The position numbers and the translations under genes are program-made. A stretch of DNA of 64,000 nt from Ralstonia sp. NFACC01 (GTDB lineage Bacteria; Pseudomonadota; Gammaproteobacteria; Burkholderiales; Burkholderiaceae), in contig NZ_FOWV01000008.1 of assembly GCF_900115545.1 (NCBI RefSeq), forward strand, positions 182,224 through 246,223, written 5' to 3'. This document shows, piece by piece, positions 1 to 9,699 of the stretch; within the stretch, counting starts at the first letter, position 1; every line of letters begins with the position of its first letter. The notes under the pieces were generated by a model. The model made no database searches. It was given only the letters and a program-made list of their open reading frames with translations, and had not been told where the DNA came from.

Positions 1-1
1 G

Positions 2-1375
2 CTGGTGCGCGTGGGTTGGCTGCTGGCGCTGCTCGTGGGCGCCGGATTCGTCGGGCTGGTCGCTACCAATGAACTGCATCACCTAGTATGGCTTGATGCG
101 CGTTTCGTCGTCATCGACGGGATACGGGGCGCGGTGTTCGAGCACGGGCGCATGTTCTGGGTGGCCACCGCCTACAACTACGTGCTGCTGGCCATCAGCC
201 TTGTGCTGTTGGTATTGCCCATCGACGAAGTTGCCTCCGGGCTCTATGTGTCGTCGCGCACGCAGGTGCGGCTGGCGCTTGTCATCGGGCAACTGCTGCC
301 GCTGGTCGCGCATCTTGCCTATCTGCAGCGCTGGACGACGGCGCTCGGCGGCGATCTCACACCCGCCACGTTTGCCGTCAGCACCGCGTTGCTCGGCTGG
401 ATCGTTTTGCGGCCGCGCCTGCGCGACACCGCCGCTTATGCCCGCGGCAAGATCATCGAAGCCATGCGTGATGGTTGCATCGTGCTCGCCCGCGATGGTT
501 CCATCGCAAGCATCAATGCCGCCGCGAAGTACCTGTTGCCGACTGCACAGGTGCATGCAATGCCGCCCGCCGTGCTGAACGTGGCTGGCATCGTGCGCGA
601 GTTTGAGCGTACGCGCCTGCCCAACCGCTACCAAGTCTGGCTGCCCGACACGGGCCGCACGCTGGAAGTCACGCTCGAGGGCTTGAGCGACGCGCGCGGC
701 CGGCATGCCGGCGTTTTCCTGCTGCTGCGCGACGTGACGGTCGAGCAGTTGCAGCGTGCGGGCATGGCCAGCGCCCAGGATGCGCTGCGCGGCGAGCTGC
801 AGCGCACGCGCGCCTTGCTCAGCGTGCTGGAGAACGACGTCAACCGCGACGCACTCACGCAGTTGTTCAATCGCCGCTTTTTTGAAACGCAGGCCCCGCG
901 ATTGTTCGACCACGCCCGCCGCGACAAGCGCCCAGTCACGCTGGCGCTGTTCGACATCGACTGCTTCAAGCAATACAACGACACCTACGGCCACCTGCGC
1001 GGCGACGATTGCCTGCGCATGGTGGCCGACACGCTGGGCATGGCGTGCCGGCACCCCGATGACTTCATTGCGCGCGTGGGCGGCGAAGAATTTGTCGCCA
1101 TGCTGTTTGACCTGGACCGCGACGAGGCCCGGCAGGCGGTTGCGCGGGCCGTGGCTATGGTGGCCGAACGAGCCGAACCGCACGCGGCGTCTGTTGCCGC
1201 GCCGTACGTCACGCTGTCAGCCGGCGCCGTCACGCTCACGCCCGCCGACGAACACGTGGACGTTCTGTTCGAATGGGCCGATGCGGCGCTCTACGATGCG
1301 AAGCGCAGCGGGCGCAATACATTCCGCTTTCATCAGAGTCCGCCGGGGCTGCGGAGTGTTGCGGGCCGGGAGTAG
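2..1375 (+). CDS. Membrane-anchored PAS/GGDEF diguanylate cyclase, 5' end missing
   Basis: The reading frame is open at the left edge, so the start lies outside the window. The visible N-terminal ~150 residues are hydrophobic helices resembling the distal part of the 7TM histidine-kinase-type sensor module (NELHHLVW, then FWVATAYNYVLL). A PAS-like segment follows at about residues 155-245, then a short coiled coil and a GGDEF domain. The active-site motif is GGEEF (nt 1079-1093), which is competent for making c-di-GMP from two GTP. The usual inhibitory RxxD motif at the expected spacing reads HPDD, so product inhibition may be weak or absent. It probably acts at the inner membrane. The signal sensed is unknown. 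Confidence 0.88.
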   Translation: MVRVGWLLALLVGAGFVGLVATNELHHLVWLDARFVVIDGIRGAVFEHGRMFWVATAYNYVLLAISLVLLVLPIDEVASGLYVSSRTQVRLALVIGQLLPLVAHLAYLQRWTTALGGDLTPATFAVSTALLGWIVLRPRLRDTAAYARGKIIEAMRDGCIVLARDGSIASINAAAKYLLPTAQVHAMPPAVLNVAGIVREFERTRLPNRYQVWLPDTGRTLEVTLEGLSDARGRHAGVFLLLRDVTVEQLQRAGMASAQDALRGELQRTRALLSVLENDVNRDALTQLFNRRFFETQAPRLFDHARRDKRPVTLALFDIDCFKQYNDTYGHLRGDDCLRMVADTLGMACRHPDDFIARVGGEEFVAMLFDLDRDEARQAVARAVAMVAERAEPHAASVAAPYVTLSAGAVTLTPADEHVDVLFEWADAALYDAKRSGRNTFRFHQSPPGLRSVAGRE

Positions 1376-1507
1376 ACCGCCCATTCGTAGGGCTACGGCA
1401 TTGCCTTGTTACGCAACAGCAAGTGCATCGGAAGAATGGATACATGCGCGGGACCACCGCGCATGCGCGGCTGCCGCCAGCAGCCAATTCCATTCTTGGA
1501 GTATGCG

Positions 1508-2014
1508 ATGCCGACAGGCCAATCCATTGCCACAGTCGTCAACCACTATCTGCGCAATGCCGAGCTGCCCGAAGCCATTTCTGCGCAGCAGACGTTCCAG
1601 CACGCCTTCGATGTCTATCTGAAGGATTCCAACGCCTACGCCAACACGTATTTCGCCCGGTATTTCGAGTGGCAGGGCGTGGTGCGCGAACGGTGGTTTC
1701 ACGAATGCATCGACGCAGACCTGCTCATGAGCGGGCGCGTGATCTTCGTGACCAAGCTCGCGCATCAGGAATTCGTTGAAGAGACATTCCCGTTTCAGCG
1801 CGTGGAATGCCACTTGAACACATTCCGGGTGCAGCCCTGCTCGTTCTACATGGTGTTCCGGTTTGTTTCGGGCGGGCGGCTGGTGTCGCTGGGGTATCAG
1901 CAGGTGGTGTGCGCCAACGCCGAGCGCGTGATTCAGCGGTTGCCGGAACACGTGCGCCTGCGTGTGAAGGCGTACGAGCTGGACACGCTGCCGGAGCTGG
2001 CGCACGTGTCCTGA
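1508..2014 (+). CDS. Hot-dog fold acyl-CoA thioesterase family protein
   Basis: This 168-residue protein carries the hot-dog thioesterase signature DSNAYANTYFARYFEWQG followed by VVRERWF. That pattern is typical of 4-hydroxybenzoyl-CoA/FadM-like thioesterases that hydrolyse acyl-CoA or acyl-ACP. The ATG at 1508 is chosen because a GGA-rich ribosome site lies just upstream and the family begins near here; the in-frame upstream extension is low-quality sequence. It follows the cyclase gene by about 130 bp and converges on the kinase gene at 2036. The substrate cannot be read from sequence. Confidence 0.75.
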   Translation: MPTGQSIATVVNHYLRNAELPEAISAQQTFQHAFDVYLKDSNAYANTYFARYFEWQGVVRERWFHECIDADLLMSGRVIFVTKLAHQEFVEETFPFQRVECHLNTFRVQPCSFYMVFRFVSGGRLVSLGYQQVVCANAERVIQRLPEHVRLRVKAYELDTLPELAHVS

Positions 2015-2035
2015 CGCGGTTTGAAGATGTGAGCG

Positions 2036-3421
2036 TCAGATAGCAGGAGGTTGGGGAAACCGCATGGAGAACAGCGTGTATTCCCCAACCACCGATTCGC
2101 ACTGGATGCGCCCGCCAAATGCCTGCATGACACGGCGGCAGAATGTCAGCCCCACGCCCGAACCCTTGCCGACATGCTTGGTGGAGAAAAACGGGTCGAA
2201 GATGCGACGCTGCACGCTGGGCGGAATGCCGGTGGCGCTGTCGCGCACCACAAGCACATAGGCGTCTCCATCCTGGCGGGCGGAAATTTCGATGTGGCCC
2301 TTGCGCGCGATCTGGATGGCATGCAGCGCATTCTTCAGCAGGTTGAAGAGCACATACACAAGCAGCGTGTCGGAGCCCACGAAACGCCAGTCGGCGTTGA
2401 ACGGCTGCACTTGCACGCGTTCGCGCTCACCGGCCTGGAACGGATACTGCGCCACGGCCGTCTCGACGCATTCGTGCAGCGAATGTGCCGCGAAGGTGCG
2501 CCGGTCCAGGCGCTCCAGCGTGACGGAGGCCAGGGCCATCTCGATCACGCTATGTGCGGACGCGACTTCCGACGTGATGGCCCCCGCCAGTTTGGAAAGA
2601 CGGTCCAGCATCGCCGGATGCTGCGGCGGCTGGCACAGGCCGTTGTCGATGGCAAGCTGATAACCGCGGTAGACGTCGGGCCAGGCGCGGGCGATTTCAG
2701 CGGCCTGCAAGCGGATGGTGGTCAGCGGCGTGCGCACCTCGTGCGCAACGGTGGCCGCCAGTGCGTAGGGGCGCATCAAGTCAAACTTGACCACGCCCAC
2801 GGCGATGATGCCCAGCGCAATGGCCAACGGCAGCACACCCGGCGGGTAGAACGCAATGCCGTAGTTGACTGCGTAATCAGCCGCCGCCAACGAAATCAGC
2901 CCCACGCCGAACAGGCACGTCAGCAAACGCTTGCGTTTTTCTGCGGTGGCATGTCGCTGCTCGCGGTGGAGCACCCACATGCCGCGCGTAACCAGCGCGG
3001 TAGTTTGGATGATGTGGACGGCTTCCAGCGGGCCCGCCTTCGGATAGAAGCCGAAGTGGAACTGATGCACGCCGTCGATGACGAGATCGGTGGTCAGCAG
3101 CAACGCGATCAGCACGGCGTCCAGCGCATAGGCGACCAGAAGCCAGCGCCGCTCGCTTTGTGCCTCGGCGACCTCCACGGCAAAGTGGTAGAGCATGGTC
3201 GGCATGACGAGGATGGCGATCCAACCGAGTTTGGCGAGCACCTGGGCCGTGCCAACGTCTTGGGTCTGGAACAGAAACGCCCAGATGCCTTGCCACAGGC
3301 ACGTGAGCGTCGTCATGCCGAGAAACGCCAGGCTCGCGCGCGTGCGGCCGCGCGTGGTCACGACGTAGACGCCGTAGAACAGGAAGAGCGACGAGACGAA
3401 GGCGGGGAACAGGGCGTACAT
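2036..3421 (-). CDS. Sensor histidine kinase with N-terminal multi-helix membrane domain
   Basis: The 461-residue protein starts with about seven predicted transmembrane helices (residues 1-215), followed by a kinase core. The phosphoacceptor H-box is VAHEVRTPLT with His227. The ATP-binding lid has an N box (LLKNALHAI), a G1 box (VRDSATGIP), an F box (IFDPFFSTK) and a G2 box (GKGSGVGLTFC). It should autophosphorylate at the inner membrane and pass phosphate to a response regulator, but no regulator gene lies beside it, so it is an orphan here. CAI-1 autoinducer sensors share this general layout; nothing shows that ligand here. Confidence 0.85.
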   Translation of the reverse strand: MYALFPAFVSSLFLFYGVYVVTTRGRTRASLAFLGMTTLTCLWQGIWAFLFQTQDVGTAQVLAKLGWIAILVMPTMLYHFAVEVAEAQSERRWLLVAYALDAVLIALLLTTDLVIDGVHQFHFGFYPKAGPLEAVHIIQTTALVTRGMWVLHREQRHATAEKRKRLLTCLFGVGLISLAAADYAVNYGIAFYPPGVLPLAIALGIIAVGVVKFDLMRPYALAATVAHEVRTPLTTIRLQAAEIARAWPDVYRGYQLAIDNGLCQPPQHPAMLDRLSKLAGAITSEVASAHSVIEMALASVTLERLDRRTFAAHSLHECVETAVAQYPFQAGERERVQVQPFNADWRFVGSDTLLVYVLFNLLKNALHAIQIARKGHIEISARQDGDAYVLVVRDSATGIPPSVQRRIFDPFFSTKHVGKGSGVGLTFCRRVMQAFGGRIQCESVVGEYTLFSMRFPQPPAI

Positions 3422-3600
3422 GGAAATCGGAAGTCGGCGCAGTGGCCGCGCGCCAATGCCGACCGGAGTCGACGGTAACCCGGAAGGCTACCGGCAACCC
3501 CGCGTTCGTACACGTGTTCCGATATCACATTTTTTTCATTCAGGATTAAGCGAAACCCTGAAATGGCGTCGCATCGCGGCACCCCTCGAACGGGTGTGAC

Positions 3601-3638
3601 AAAAAGGATGAGAGGGGATCAAGGCGCCAAAGCCCCTC
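3601..3638 (-). terminator. Possible terminator of the methyltransferase gene
   Basis: On the minus strand, GAGGGG and CCCCTC arms (3612-3617 and 3633-3638) flank an inner GGCGCC, and a run of five T follows after a short gap. It sits 8 bp past the methyltransferase stop codon. The remaining sequence up to the kinase start at 3421 shows no gene. Confidence 0.35.
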
Positions 3639-3645
3639 ACGTACC

Positions 3646-4398
3646 TCATGTCGCCTCGATGAGCATCGCGTCGATCGCAAACGAATGGTCGGGCGCCACG
3701 GCAAAGTACGTGCGTGCTTCGTCGGCTGCACGGTCGAACAGATCGCGGATGGCATCTGCGCGCACCTGGGGCGTGCGAATGCGGGCGATCCAGCTGTCGA
3801 AGGTCATCGTCAGCTTCCACGTGCGCGGCGTGCCGGGCTGGAAACCGGCCTCGGCCAGCATGGCCTGCCATTCGGAAACACGGTAGTCGCGCACGTGCGA
3901 CGCATCGCGCAGCACCTCGGCGGTCTGCAGCAGCGTGTCGAGCAGCGGTATCTCCGGCGCGACGATATCCACGATGACGAGCTTGCCGCCGGGTTTGAGC
4001 ACACGGCGCGCTTCAGCCAGGCATTTGCGCACGTCGTACCAGTGGTGAGCGGAAAAACGCGTGGCAACGATGTCGAACGCGGCATCGTCAAAGGGCAGGT
4101 TTTCAGCGCGGCCGGCTTGCGTGTGCAACTGCGCAAGGCCGCGACGCTCTGCTTCGGCGGCCACCACGTTCAGCATGTCTTCCGACAGGTCATACGCCAC
4201 CATGGCAGCCACGTGCGGCGCCATGGCAAAGCTCACGTGCCCGCCGCCGCAGCCCAGATCGAGCACCTTGGCGTGCGGCATCGATTGCGCCAACGCGGCC
4301 AGCGCGTCCAGATCGGCGCCCTGCGCGTGCACTGCGCTGGTCAGGTAGGCCTGGGCGACCTGGCCGAATTGCTGGTCGACGAGTCGATGCTGCTGCAT
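3646..4398 (-). CDS. Class I SAM-dependent methyltransferase
   Basis: A 250-residue protein with a Rossmann methyltransferase core. Motif I is VLDLGCGGGHVSF (residues 45-57), the acidic residue after beta-2 lies in YDLSEDML, and motif IV/post-I is FDIVATRFSAHHW. The arrangement matches the UbiE/Methyltransf_11 group that methylates small molecules. The ATG at 4398 is chosen because AAGGAG lies 6 bp upstream. It starts 119 bp from the amidohydrolase stop, in the same direction, and could be co-transcribed. The substrate is unknown; UbiE itself is better conserved than this protein, so I do not assign ubiquinone synthesis. Confidence 0.85.
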   Translation of the reverse strand: MQQHRLVDQQFGQVAQAYLTSAVHAQGADLDALAALAQSMPHAKVLDLGCGGGHVSFAMAPHVAAMVAYDLSEDMLNVVAAEAERRGLAQLHTQAGRAENLPFDDAAFDIVATRFSAHHWYDVRKCLAEARRVLKPGGKLVIVDIVAPEIPLLDTLLQTAEVLRDASHVRDYRVSEWQAMLAEAGFQPGTPRTWKLTMTFDSWIARIRTPQVRADAIRDLFDRAADEARTYFAVAPDHSFAIDAMLIEAT

Positions 4399-4517
4399 GG
4401 CTGCTCCTTGCGGCTTGTGGGGATGAGGAGCGGCCAGTGTAGGAGCGCCGCCCGCGCGGCGAAATTCGTGATTCGCGAAATGGGGTATCGCGCGGGGGCG
4501 CTGCTGCTGTTGCGGGT

Positions 4518-5438
4518 TCAGACGAAGCGGAACAACTGCGTGGGCGTGTCGACCAGCACCTGCTTGCGGTCTGCTGCGCTGGGCAGCAGCACACCGGCGA
4601 AGGCCCACATCTTGTCGTAGTTGATCTGCGATTCGAACTGCGTGTGCGGCCAGTCGCTGCCCCAGACGAGGCGGTCCAGGCCGAGCGCATCTTTCAGCCG
4701 TGGCATGGCGGCCTCGGCGATGGCTTCGCCGCGTCCGTTGGCGCCGTTGCGGTATGCGCCGGAAATCTTTACCCACACGCGACGGGAGCGGCCCGCGGCA
4801 AGCAATGCGGCAAAGCCCGGGTCGTCTACACCGAGCGCGGGATCGGGGCGGCCGAAATGGTCGACCACCACGTTCACTTGCGCTTCCAGCAGGGGCTGCA
4901 GCAGCGTGGGAAGGCGGCGTGCCTCGACATGCAATTCCACGTGCCAACCGAGCGCATGCAGGCGAGCGAGCGCGGCCTGCCATACGGGCGATTTCAGTTG
5001 TGGATCTGCCGCACCGATCAGGTTCAGGCGGATGCCGACGATGCCCTCGGCGTTCATCTGCGCGAGCAGCGTTTCGGGCGCGGCCGGGTCGATCACGGCC
5101 ACACCGCGCAAGCGCTGCGGCGCCTGTTTGAGCGCGGCCAGCAGGTAGCTGTTGTCAACCCCCAGGAAACTCGGCTGGACGAGCACACCGTGGGACACCC
5201 CATGCGCGTCGAGCTGCGCCAGGTAGGCCGGCAGCGGCGCGTCATACGTGGGGGCATAGCGGCGCGCATTGGCGAGCGGCAAGCCGCGCTCGAATACATG
5301 CGCATGCGTATCGATGGCGGTGATGCGGGCAGGGGCGCCGCGCGTGGCGTCGCTGTTGCCGGTGACGGCGCATCCGGCAAGGGTGGTGGAACCTAGCATG
5401 GCAAGCAACCCGGTGTTGAAGGCGCGGCGAGTGGGCAT
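4518..5438 (-). CDS. Exported amidohydrolase (TIM-barrel metal-dependent hydrolase)
   Basis: The 306-residue protein has an N-terminal export signal with an RR pair (TRRAFN) and a lipobox ending in LAGC at Cys23, so it may be a lipoprotein in the periplasm. The mature part is an amidohydrolase-2 type barrel: the metal motif DTHAHVFE (HxH at residues 45-47), the histidine of VDHFGRPDP, and the catalytic aspartate in WGSDWPHT. Relatives hydrolyse lactones such as 2-pyrone-4,6-dicarboxylate or L-fucono-lactone. It lies 55 bp downstream of the MFS transporter gene in the same direction, which suggests a peripheral uptake and catabolism pair for a small carboxylate or lactone. The substrate is not resolved. 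Confidence 0.82.
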   Translation of the reverse strand: MPTRRAFNTGLLAMLGSTTLAGCAVTGNSDATRGAPARITAIDTHAHVFERGLPLANARRYAPTYDAPLPAYLAQLDAHGVSHGVLVQPSFLGVDNSYLLAALKQAPQRLRGVAVIDPAAPETLLAQMNAEGIVGIRLNLIGAADPQLKSPVWQAALARLHALGWHVELHVEARRLPTLLQPLLEAQVNVVVDHFGRPDPALGVDDPGFAALLAAGRSRRVWVKISGAYRNGANGRGEAIAEAAMPRLKDALGLDRLVWGSDWPHTQFESQINYDKMWAFAGVLLPSAADRKQVLVDTPTQLFRFV

Positions 5439-5493
5439 GGGGTCTCCTGGCGGCGACGGATCAAGTGCGTCGTCATGATGTTGTGATTGGTGT

Positions 5494-6741
5494 TCAGACG
5501 GTGACGGCAGCGAGGTCGCGGCCCTTCGTTTCGGGCAGCATCAGCACCGCCACCGCGACGATCGAATACGCGATGGCCGCGTCGATGCCGATGGCCGTGC
5601 CGAGCGACATTGATGCGCTCATCTTGCCCACCAGCACCGGGAAGGCGGCAGACACCACGCGGCCGAAGTTGTAGCAAAAGCCCACACCCGTGCCGCGCAC
5701 GCCCTGCGGATACAACTCATTGAACAGCGCGCCCATGCTGGCCGGAATGCCCGCCGCAAAGAAGCCCAGCGGAAAGCCCAGCACCAGCATCGCGCCGTCC
5801 GAAAGCGGCACCAGCAGATACACCAGCACCGTCACCACGCAGCAGCACGAGAACAGCAGGATGTTGCCGCGGCGGCCGAGCACGTCCAGCAGCCACGCGC
5901 TGGCCACGCAACCGCACCAGAAGGCGAAGATGATCACCGCCAGGTAGCCGCCCGTGCCGAGCACGGACAGGTGCCGCTCTGTCTTGAGATACGTCGGCAG
6001 CCACGTCATCAGCGCGTAGTAACCGCCGTGCGCGCCTACCCCCAGCAGCCCGCCGATCAGCGTCATGCGCAGCACCTGCGGACGGAAGATGTCGAGCAGC
6101 GGAAAGCGCGAGATCGGCATCGCGTTGGTATTCGCGCCCGGCTTGGCGGCCGGCACGGGCTCCTGTACGCCACGGCGGATGTAGATGATGAGCAGCGCCG
6201 GCAGCAACCCGGCGGCAAACATCACGCGCCAGGCGAGGTCCGGCTCGATGAAGGAATAGGTGAGCGCATACAGCAGCACCGCCGCGCCCCAGCCGACCGC
6301 CCAGGCGCTCTGCACCGTGCCCATCGCCTTGCCGCGGTGGCTGGCGCGAATACTCTCGGCCATCAGCACGGCGCCCGCCGCCCATTCACCGCCAAAGCCG
6401 AAGCCTTGAATGGCCTTGAGCACCAGGAACTGCTCGAAGTTCTGCGCAAAGGCCGAGGCGAATGTGGCCAGCGAAAACCACAGCACCGTGAACTGCAGCG
6501 TGCGCACGCGGCCGAAACGATCGGTCAGCGCGCCGGCAATCCAGCCGCCCAGGGCCGACGCCACCAGCGTGACGCCCGACACCAGCCCGGCCTCGGTCTT
6601 GCCGATGTGCCACGCCGCGATGATGGTCGGGATGACGAGGCTGAACATCTGCACGTCCAGCGCGTCGAGCGCCCAGCCGCCAAAGCAGGCCCAGAACGTG
6701 CGCTTTTCTCCTTTTGAAATCTCTTTGAACCAGCCGAACAT
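5494..6741 (-). CDS. MFS metabolite:proton symporter (aromatic acid / sialate-like)
   Basis: A 415-residue permease with about 12 hydrophobic helices. It carries the MFS loop motif GALTDRFGRVRT between helices 2 and 3, and WALDALDVQMFSLVIP in helix 1, typical of the AAHS/sialate/metabolite:H+ symporter group. The start at 6741 is preferred over 6780 because GGAGGAG lies directly upstream. The adjacent amidohydrolase suggests the imported compound is also hydrolysed. The A+T-richer stretch at 6780-6820 is the likely promoter region; it contains CTCTA and TAGAG arms that could be an operator, but no specific regulator can be named. Confidence 0.85.
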   Translation of the reverse strand: MFGWFKEISKGEKRTFWACFGGWALDALDVQMFSLVIPTIIAAWHIGKTEAGLVSGVTLVASALGGWIAGALTDRFGRVRTLQFTVLWFSLATFASAFAQNFEQFLVLKAIQGFGFGGEWAAGAVLMAESIRASHRGKAMGTVQSAWAVGWGAAVLLYALTYSFIEPDLAWRVMFAAGLLPALLIIYIRRGVQEPVPAAKPGANTNAMPISRFPLLDIFRPQVLRMTLIGGLLGVGAHGGYYALMTWLPTYLKTERHLSVLGTGGYLAVIIFAFWCGCVASAWLLDVLGRRGNILLFSCCCVVTVLVYLLVPLSDGAMLVLGFPLGFFAAGIPASMGALFNELYPQGVRGTGVGFCYNFGRVVSAAFPVLVGKMSASMSLGTAIGIDAAIAYSIVAVAVLMLPETKGRDLAAVTV

Positions 6742-6876
6742 GCGGTCTCCTCCGGGTGACGTGAGCGACGTGTTCACCACACATTGCTCTAGTCATCTAT
6801 ATGAATAGAGGAATTTTAGGGCGAGCCAAGGAGCGGCGCAGTCGGTGTTAACCCGTGCGGGTGCGTAGCGTGCGGA

Positions 6877-9699
6877 TCAGGTATGCAGCAGGGCGACCGG
6901 CAGGTGGGCGAGCACCTGGCCCAACGCCAGGCGGGGGCTGTGCAGCGTCTGGCCGTCAAAAGCGCTATGCAACGGAGCGTGCGACAGCGCGGACGGCAGA
7001 CAGACCGTGGTGTCCCGCCATGCGCCATCCGCAAACGTTGGTGTGGCGGCATGGCCCAGCAGGGCGGAGGCATGCAGCGGCACGATCGCGATGACCGCCT
7101 GGGCGCCATGCACGCGCGCAAACGCCAACACGTGCTGCGCGCCGCTGCCGGTCACGGCCAGGGGTTGGTAGTCGCCGGATTCGAACACGGCCGGCATGGC
7201 GGCGCGCAGGGCCAGTGCACGTGCCAGCACGGCTTGCTTGATACGGCCGTCGGTCCAATGCGTGAGCAGCGACGCGAGGCTGTGCCCGGCATGCACGTGC
7301 AATGCCCGCAATGCGCGATGCCGCGCGGCGTAGTCGACGGGGCGGCGGTTGTCGGGATCAACGAGGCTGGTGTCCCAGAAATCCGCGCCCTGGTAGAGGT
7401 CGGGCACGCCGGGCAGTGTGGTGCGCAGCAAGGTCTGGGCGAGGCCGTTGACGGCGGCGGCCGGCGCTACGCTTTGCACGAAGGCGGAGAGCGAAGGCAG
7501 GAAGGTCGAGGCCGCCTCGCCCGTCAGCAGCGTCAAGACGAAATCGCGGCAGGCAGCTTCGTAGTCCGCATCGGGCTCGAACCAGTCAGTGCGCAGCTTG
7601 GCTTCGCGCTGCGCTTTTTCTTGCCACTGCGCGACGCGCTCGGCCAGCTCGCGCACGGCATCGGCGTCATGCCAGTCGAGATCCGCGGGCCAGATGCCAA
7701 CCAGCGTCTGATACAGCATCCACTGCGCGGCGGGTGAGGGGGCTGGGCCGGGAGGCAGTTGACGCACCCACGCGGCGTGTTCCGTGCGCCATTGGTGCGC
7801 GGCGGCCAGCCACTGCGTGGGGCGCTCCGACAGCACGGCCAACCGCGCACGCACATCTTCGCCGCGCTTGTGGTCGTGCGTGGCGGTGGTGAGCATCGCG
7901 TGCGGCCAGGTGTGGGCGCGCGCTTGCATGGCGTGATGGAACGCGTTGGCGCTCATGGAAAACGCACCCGGATCCGCGCCGACCTCGTTGCGCGACAGCA
8001 GCCGGCCGTAGCGGTAGCACGCCGTGTCTTCGACCGCCTTGGCCGCCACCGGCGACGACAACTGCTGGCACCGGCGCAACGCCAGTTGGCGCAGCTTGTC
8101 CTGCCCCGCCGGTTGCCCGCCCAGCCATGCGTCGAGCCAGCGGAGCACAGGCTCGTCGACGCGCCGCAGACAGGTCGCCGCGCCGGACATGGCGGTTTGC
8201 AAGATCGCCGAATCCTGCGCATCGCGTTGCTGCGCATTCGCATAGGTTCGATACACCGGAAAGTGGACGATCACCTCGGCCAGCGCGCGTCGGATGGCGT
8301 GCCACGTCACGTCGTGGCTGCTGCGGTCCTGTTGTGCCACCGCGTGCAGCGCCGACGTGGCTGCATCGAGTTCTGCAGCAAAGTGCGCATGCAGGATCTG
8401 ACGACGTGCGGGTACCGCGGTGGCTGAGAACGTCGCCTCAGCCGCTGGTGCGCCAATCCACTCAAGCCAGCCTTGGGTGAGGGCGGTCTCGCCGTGCGCA
8501 TCGTGCAACAGCGCGCCTACCTGGTTCATGAAATCGTAGCCACTGGTGCCGTCGACGCCCCAGTCGGTGCGCATGGCTTCATCGCCGGCGAGGATCTTTT
8601 CGACGACGATCCACGGGTGGCTCGTGAGCCGGTCAGCGGGGCGTGCAGCGTGTTCGGCTTGCAGGCGGCGGCGTAGCTGGCGGCAGTATGCGGCCGGGTC
8701 GGCCAGGCCATCAACATGGTCGATGCGCACGCCGTCAATCCAACCCAGGCGATAGAGCCGGAACAGCAGCGCATGCGAGGCTTCAAACACCTCGGCGCGC
8801 TCCATGCGCAGGCCGGCCAGCGAGCCGATATCGAAGAAGCGGCGCCAGTTGATCTCATCGTTGGCGGTACGCCAGTGGGCAAGGCGCCAATGCTGTCGCG
8901 CCATCAGCGCATCAAGCTGATCGGGCTGCGCGTTGAGCACGCGCACGGCTTCGGCGACGTGTGCGGCACCTGCTTCCGTGGTAGCGAGGTTGCGCAGCGC
9001 GTCGCGTGCTTCGTCGGTGCGTTCGCGGCGCGTGCGCAGTGAGCGGATTGTGCCGAGGGCGGCAAAACGGTCGGCCACCGCGTGGACGGCGGTGTCTGCG
9101 TTGCCGGTGCGAAGCAGTGCGGCATAGTCGGCCAGCACGATCGGGAAACGGTGGTCGTAATACGCCATCGCCAGCCGCGCGGCCGTGTCGTCGTAGGTCA
9201 GCTGCAGTCGGCCGCCGTCCAGTGCGTCAGCGTAGTTTTCGCCCAGGAAGGGCGCGAGCACCTTGTTGCGCAGCGCCGGGTTGGGCGGCTGCCAGTCGAT
9301 ATCGAAGAAGTTGGCGTAGGCGCTGTCGGGGCCGGATTCGAGCACGTCCAGCCACCACCCGTTGTGTCCGCCGCCCACGCCCATGTGGTTCGGCACGATA
9401 TCGACAATGAGCCCCATGCCGCGCGCATGCAGCGCATCCACCAACTGTTCGAGCGCGCGTTCGCCGCCCAGCTCGGGGTTCACGTGAGTGGGGTCCACAA
9501 CGTCATAGCCGTGTGTGGAGCCTGGCTGCGCCGTGGTGATGGGCGACGTGTAGAGATGCGAGATGCCGAGTGCGGCGAAGTCATCCACCAACGCGCGCGC
9601 ATGGTCGAACGTAAAGTTGCGGTGCAATTGCAGCCGCACCGTAGCGCGCGGCACACGCTGGAGGGCGACGGGCGGGAGAGGTGTGGTCGGTTCACTCAT
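6877..9699 (-). CDS. treY: Malto-oligosyltrehalose synthase
   Basis: A 940-residue GH13 enzyme that isomerises the reducing-end alpha-1,4 bond of a maltodextrin to alpha,alpha-1,1, making maltooligosyl-trehalose for TreZ. Diagnostic motifs are TVRLQLHRNFTFDHA at the N terminus, YTSPI, the nucleophile region GVRIDHVDGLADP, the acid/base region WIVVEKIL and the transition-state stabiliser in TATHDHKRGEDVRAR, a TreY hallmark. The start at 9699 overlaps the malQ stop by 4 bp, so translation is probably coupled. It is the last gene of the glucan/trehalose cluster; the reading frame continues upstream inside malQ but is not conserved there. Confidence 0.96.
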   Translation of the reverse strand: MSEPTTPLPPVALQRVPRATVRLQLHRNFTFDHARALVDDFAALGISHLYTSPITTAQPGSTHGYDVVDPTHVNPELGGERALEQLVDALHARGMGLIVDIVPNHMGVGGGHNGWWLDVLESGPDSAYANFFDIDWQPPNPALRNKVLAPFLGENYADALDGGRLQLTYDDTAARLAMAYYDHRFPIVLADYAALLRTGNADTAVHAVADRFAALGTIRSLRTRRERTDEARDALRNLATTEAGAAHVAEAVRVLNAQPDQLDALMARQHWRLAHWRTANDEINWRRFFDIGSLAGLRMERAEVFEASHALLFRLYRLGWIDGVRIDHVDGLADPAAYCRQLRRRLQAEHAARPADRLTSHPWIVVEKILAGDEAMRTDWGVDGTSGYDFMNQVGALLHDAHGETALTQGWLEWIGAPAAEATFSATAVPARRQILHAHFAAELDAATSALHAVAQQDRSSHDVTWHAIRRALAEVIVHFPVYRTYANAQQRDAQDSAILQTAMSGAATCLRRVDEPVLRWLDAWLGGQPAGQDKLRQLALRRCQQLSSPVAAKAVEDTACYRYGRLLSRNEVGADPGAFSMSANAFHHAMQARAHTWPHAMLTTATHDHKRGEDVRARLAVLSERPTQWLAAAHQWRTEHAAWVRQLPPGPAPSPAAQWMLYQTLVGIWPADLDWHDADAVRELAERVAQWQEKAQREAKLRTDWFEPDADYEAACRDFVLTLLTGEAASTFLPSLSAFVQSVAPAAAVNGLAQTLLRTTLPGVPDLYQGADFWDTSLVDPDNRRPVDYAARHRALRALHVHAGHSLASLLTHWTDGRIKQAVLARALALRAAMPAVFESGDYQPLAVTGSGAQHVLAFARVHGAQAVIAIVPLHASALLGHAATPTFADGAWRDTTVCLPSALSHAPLHSAFDGQTLHSPRLALGQVLAHLPVALLHT

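Noticed and set aside
2051..3478. Plus-strand frame of about 475 codons opposite the sensor kinase gene
   Set aside because: It is an antisense frame rich in His, Gln and Arg without domain features; the kinase motifs are on the other strand.
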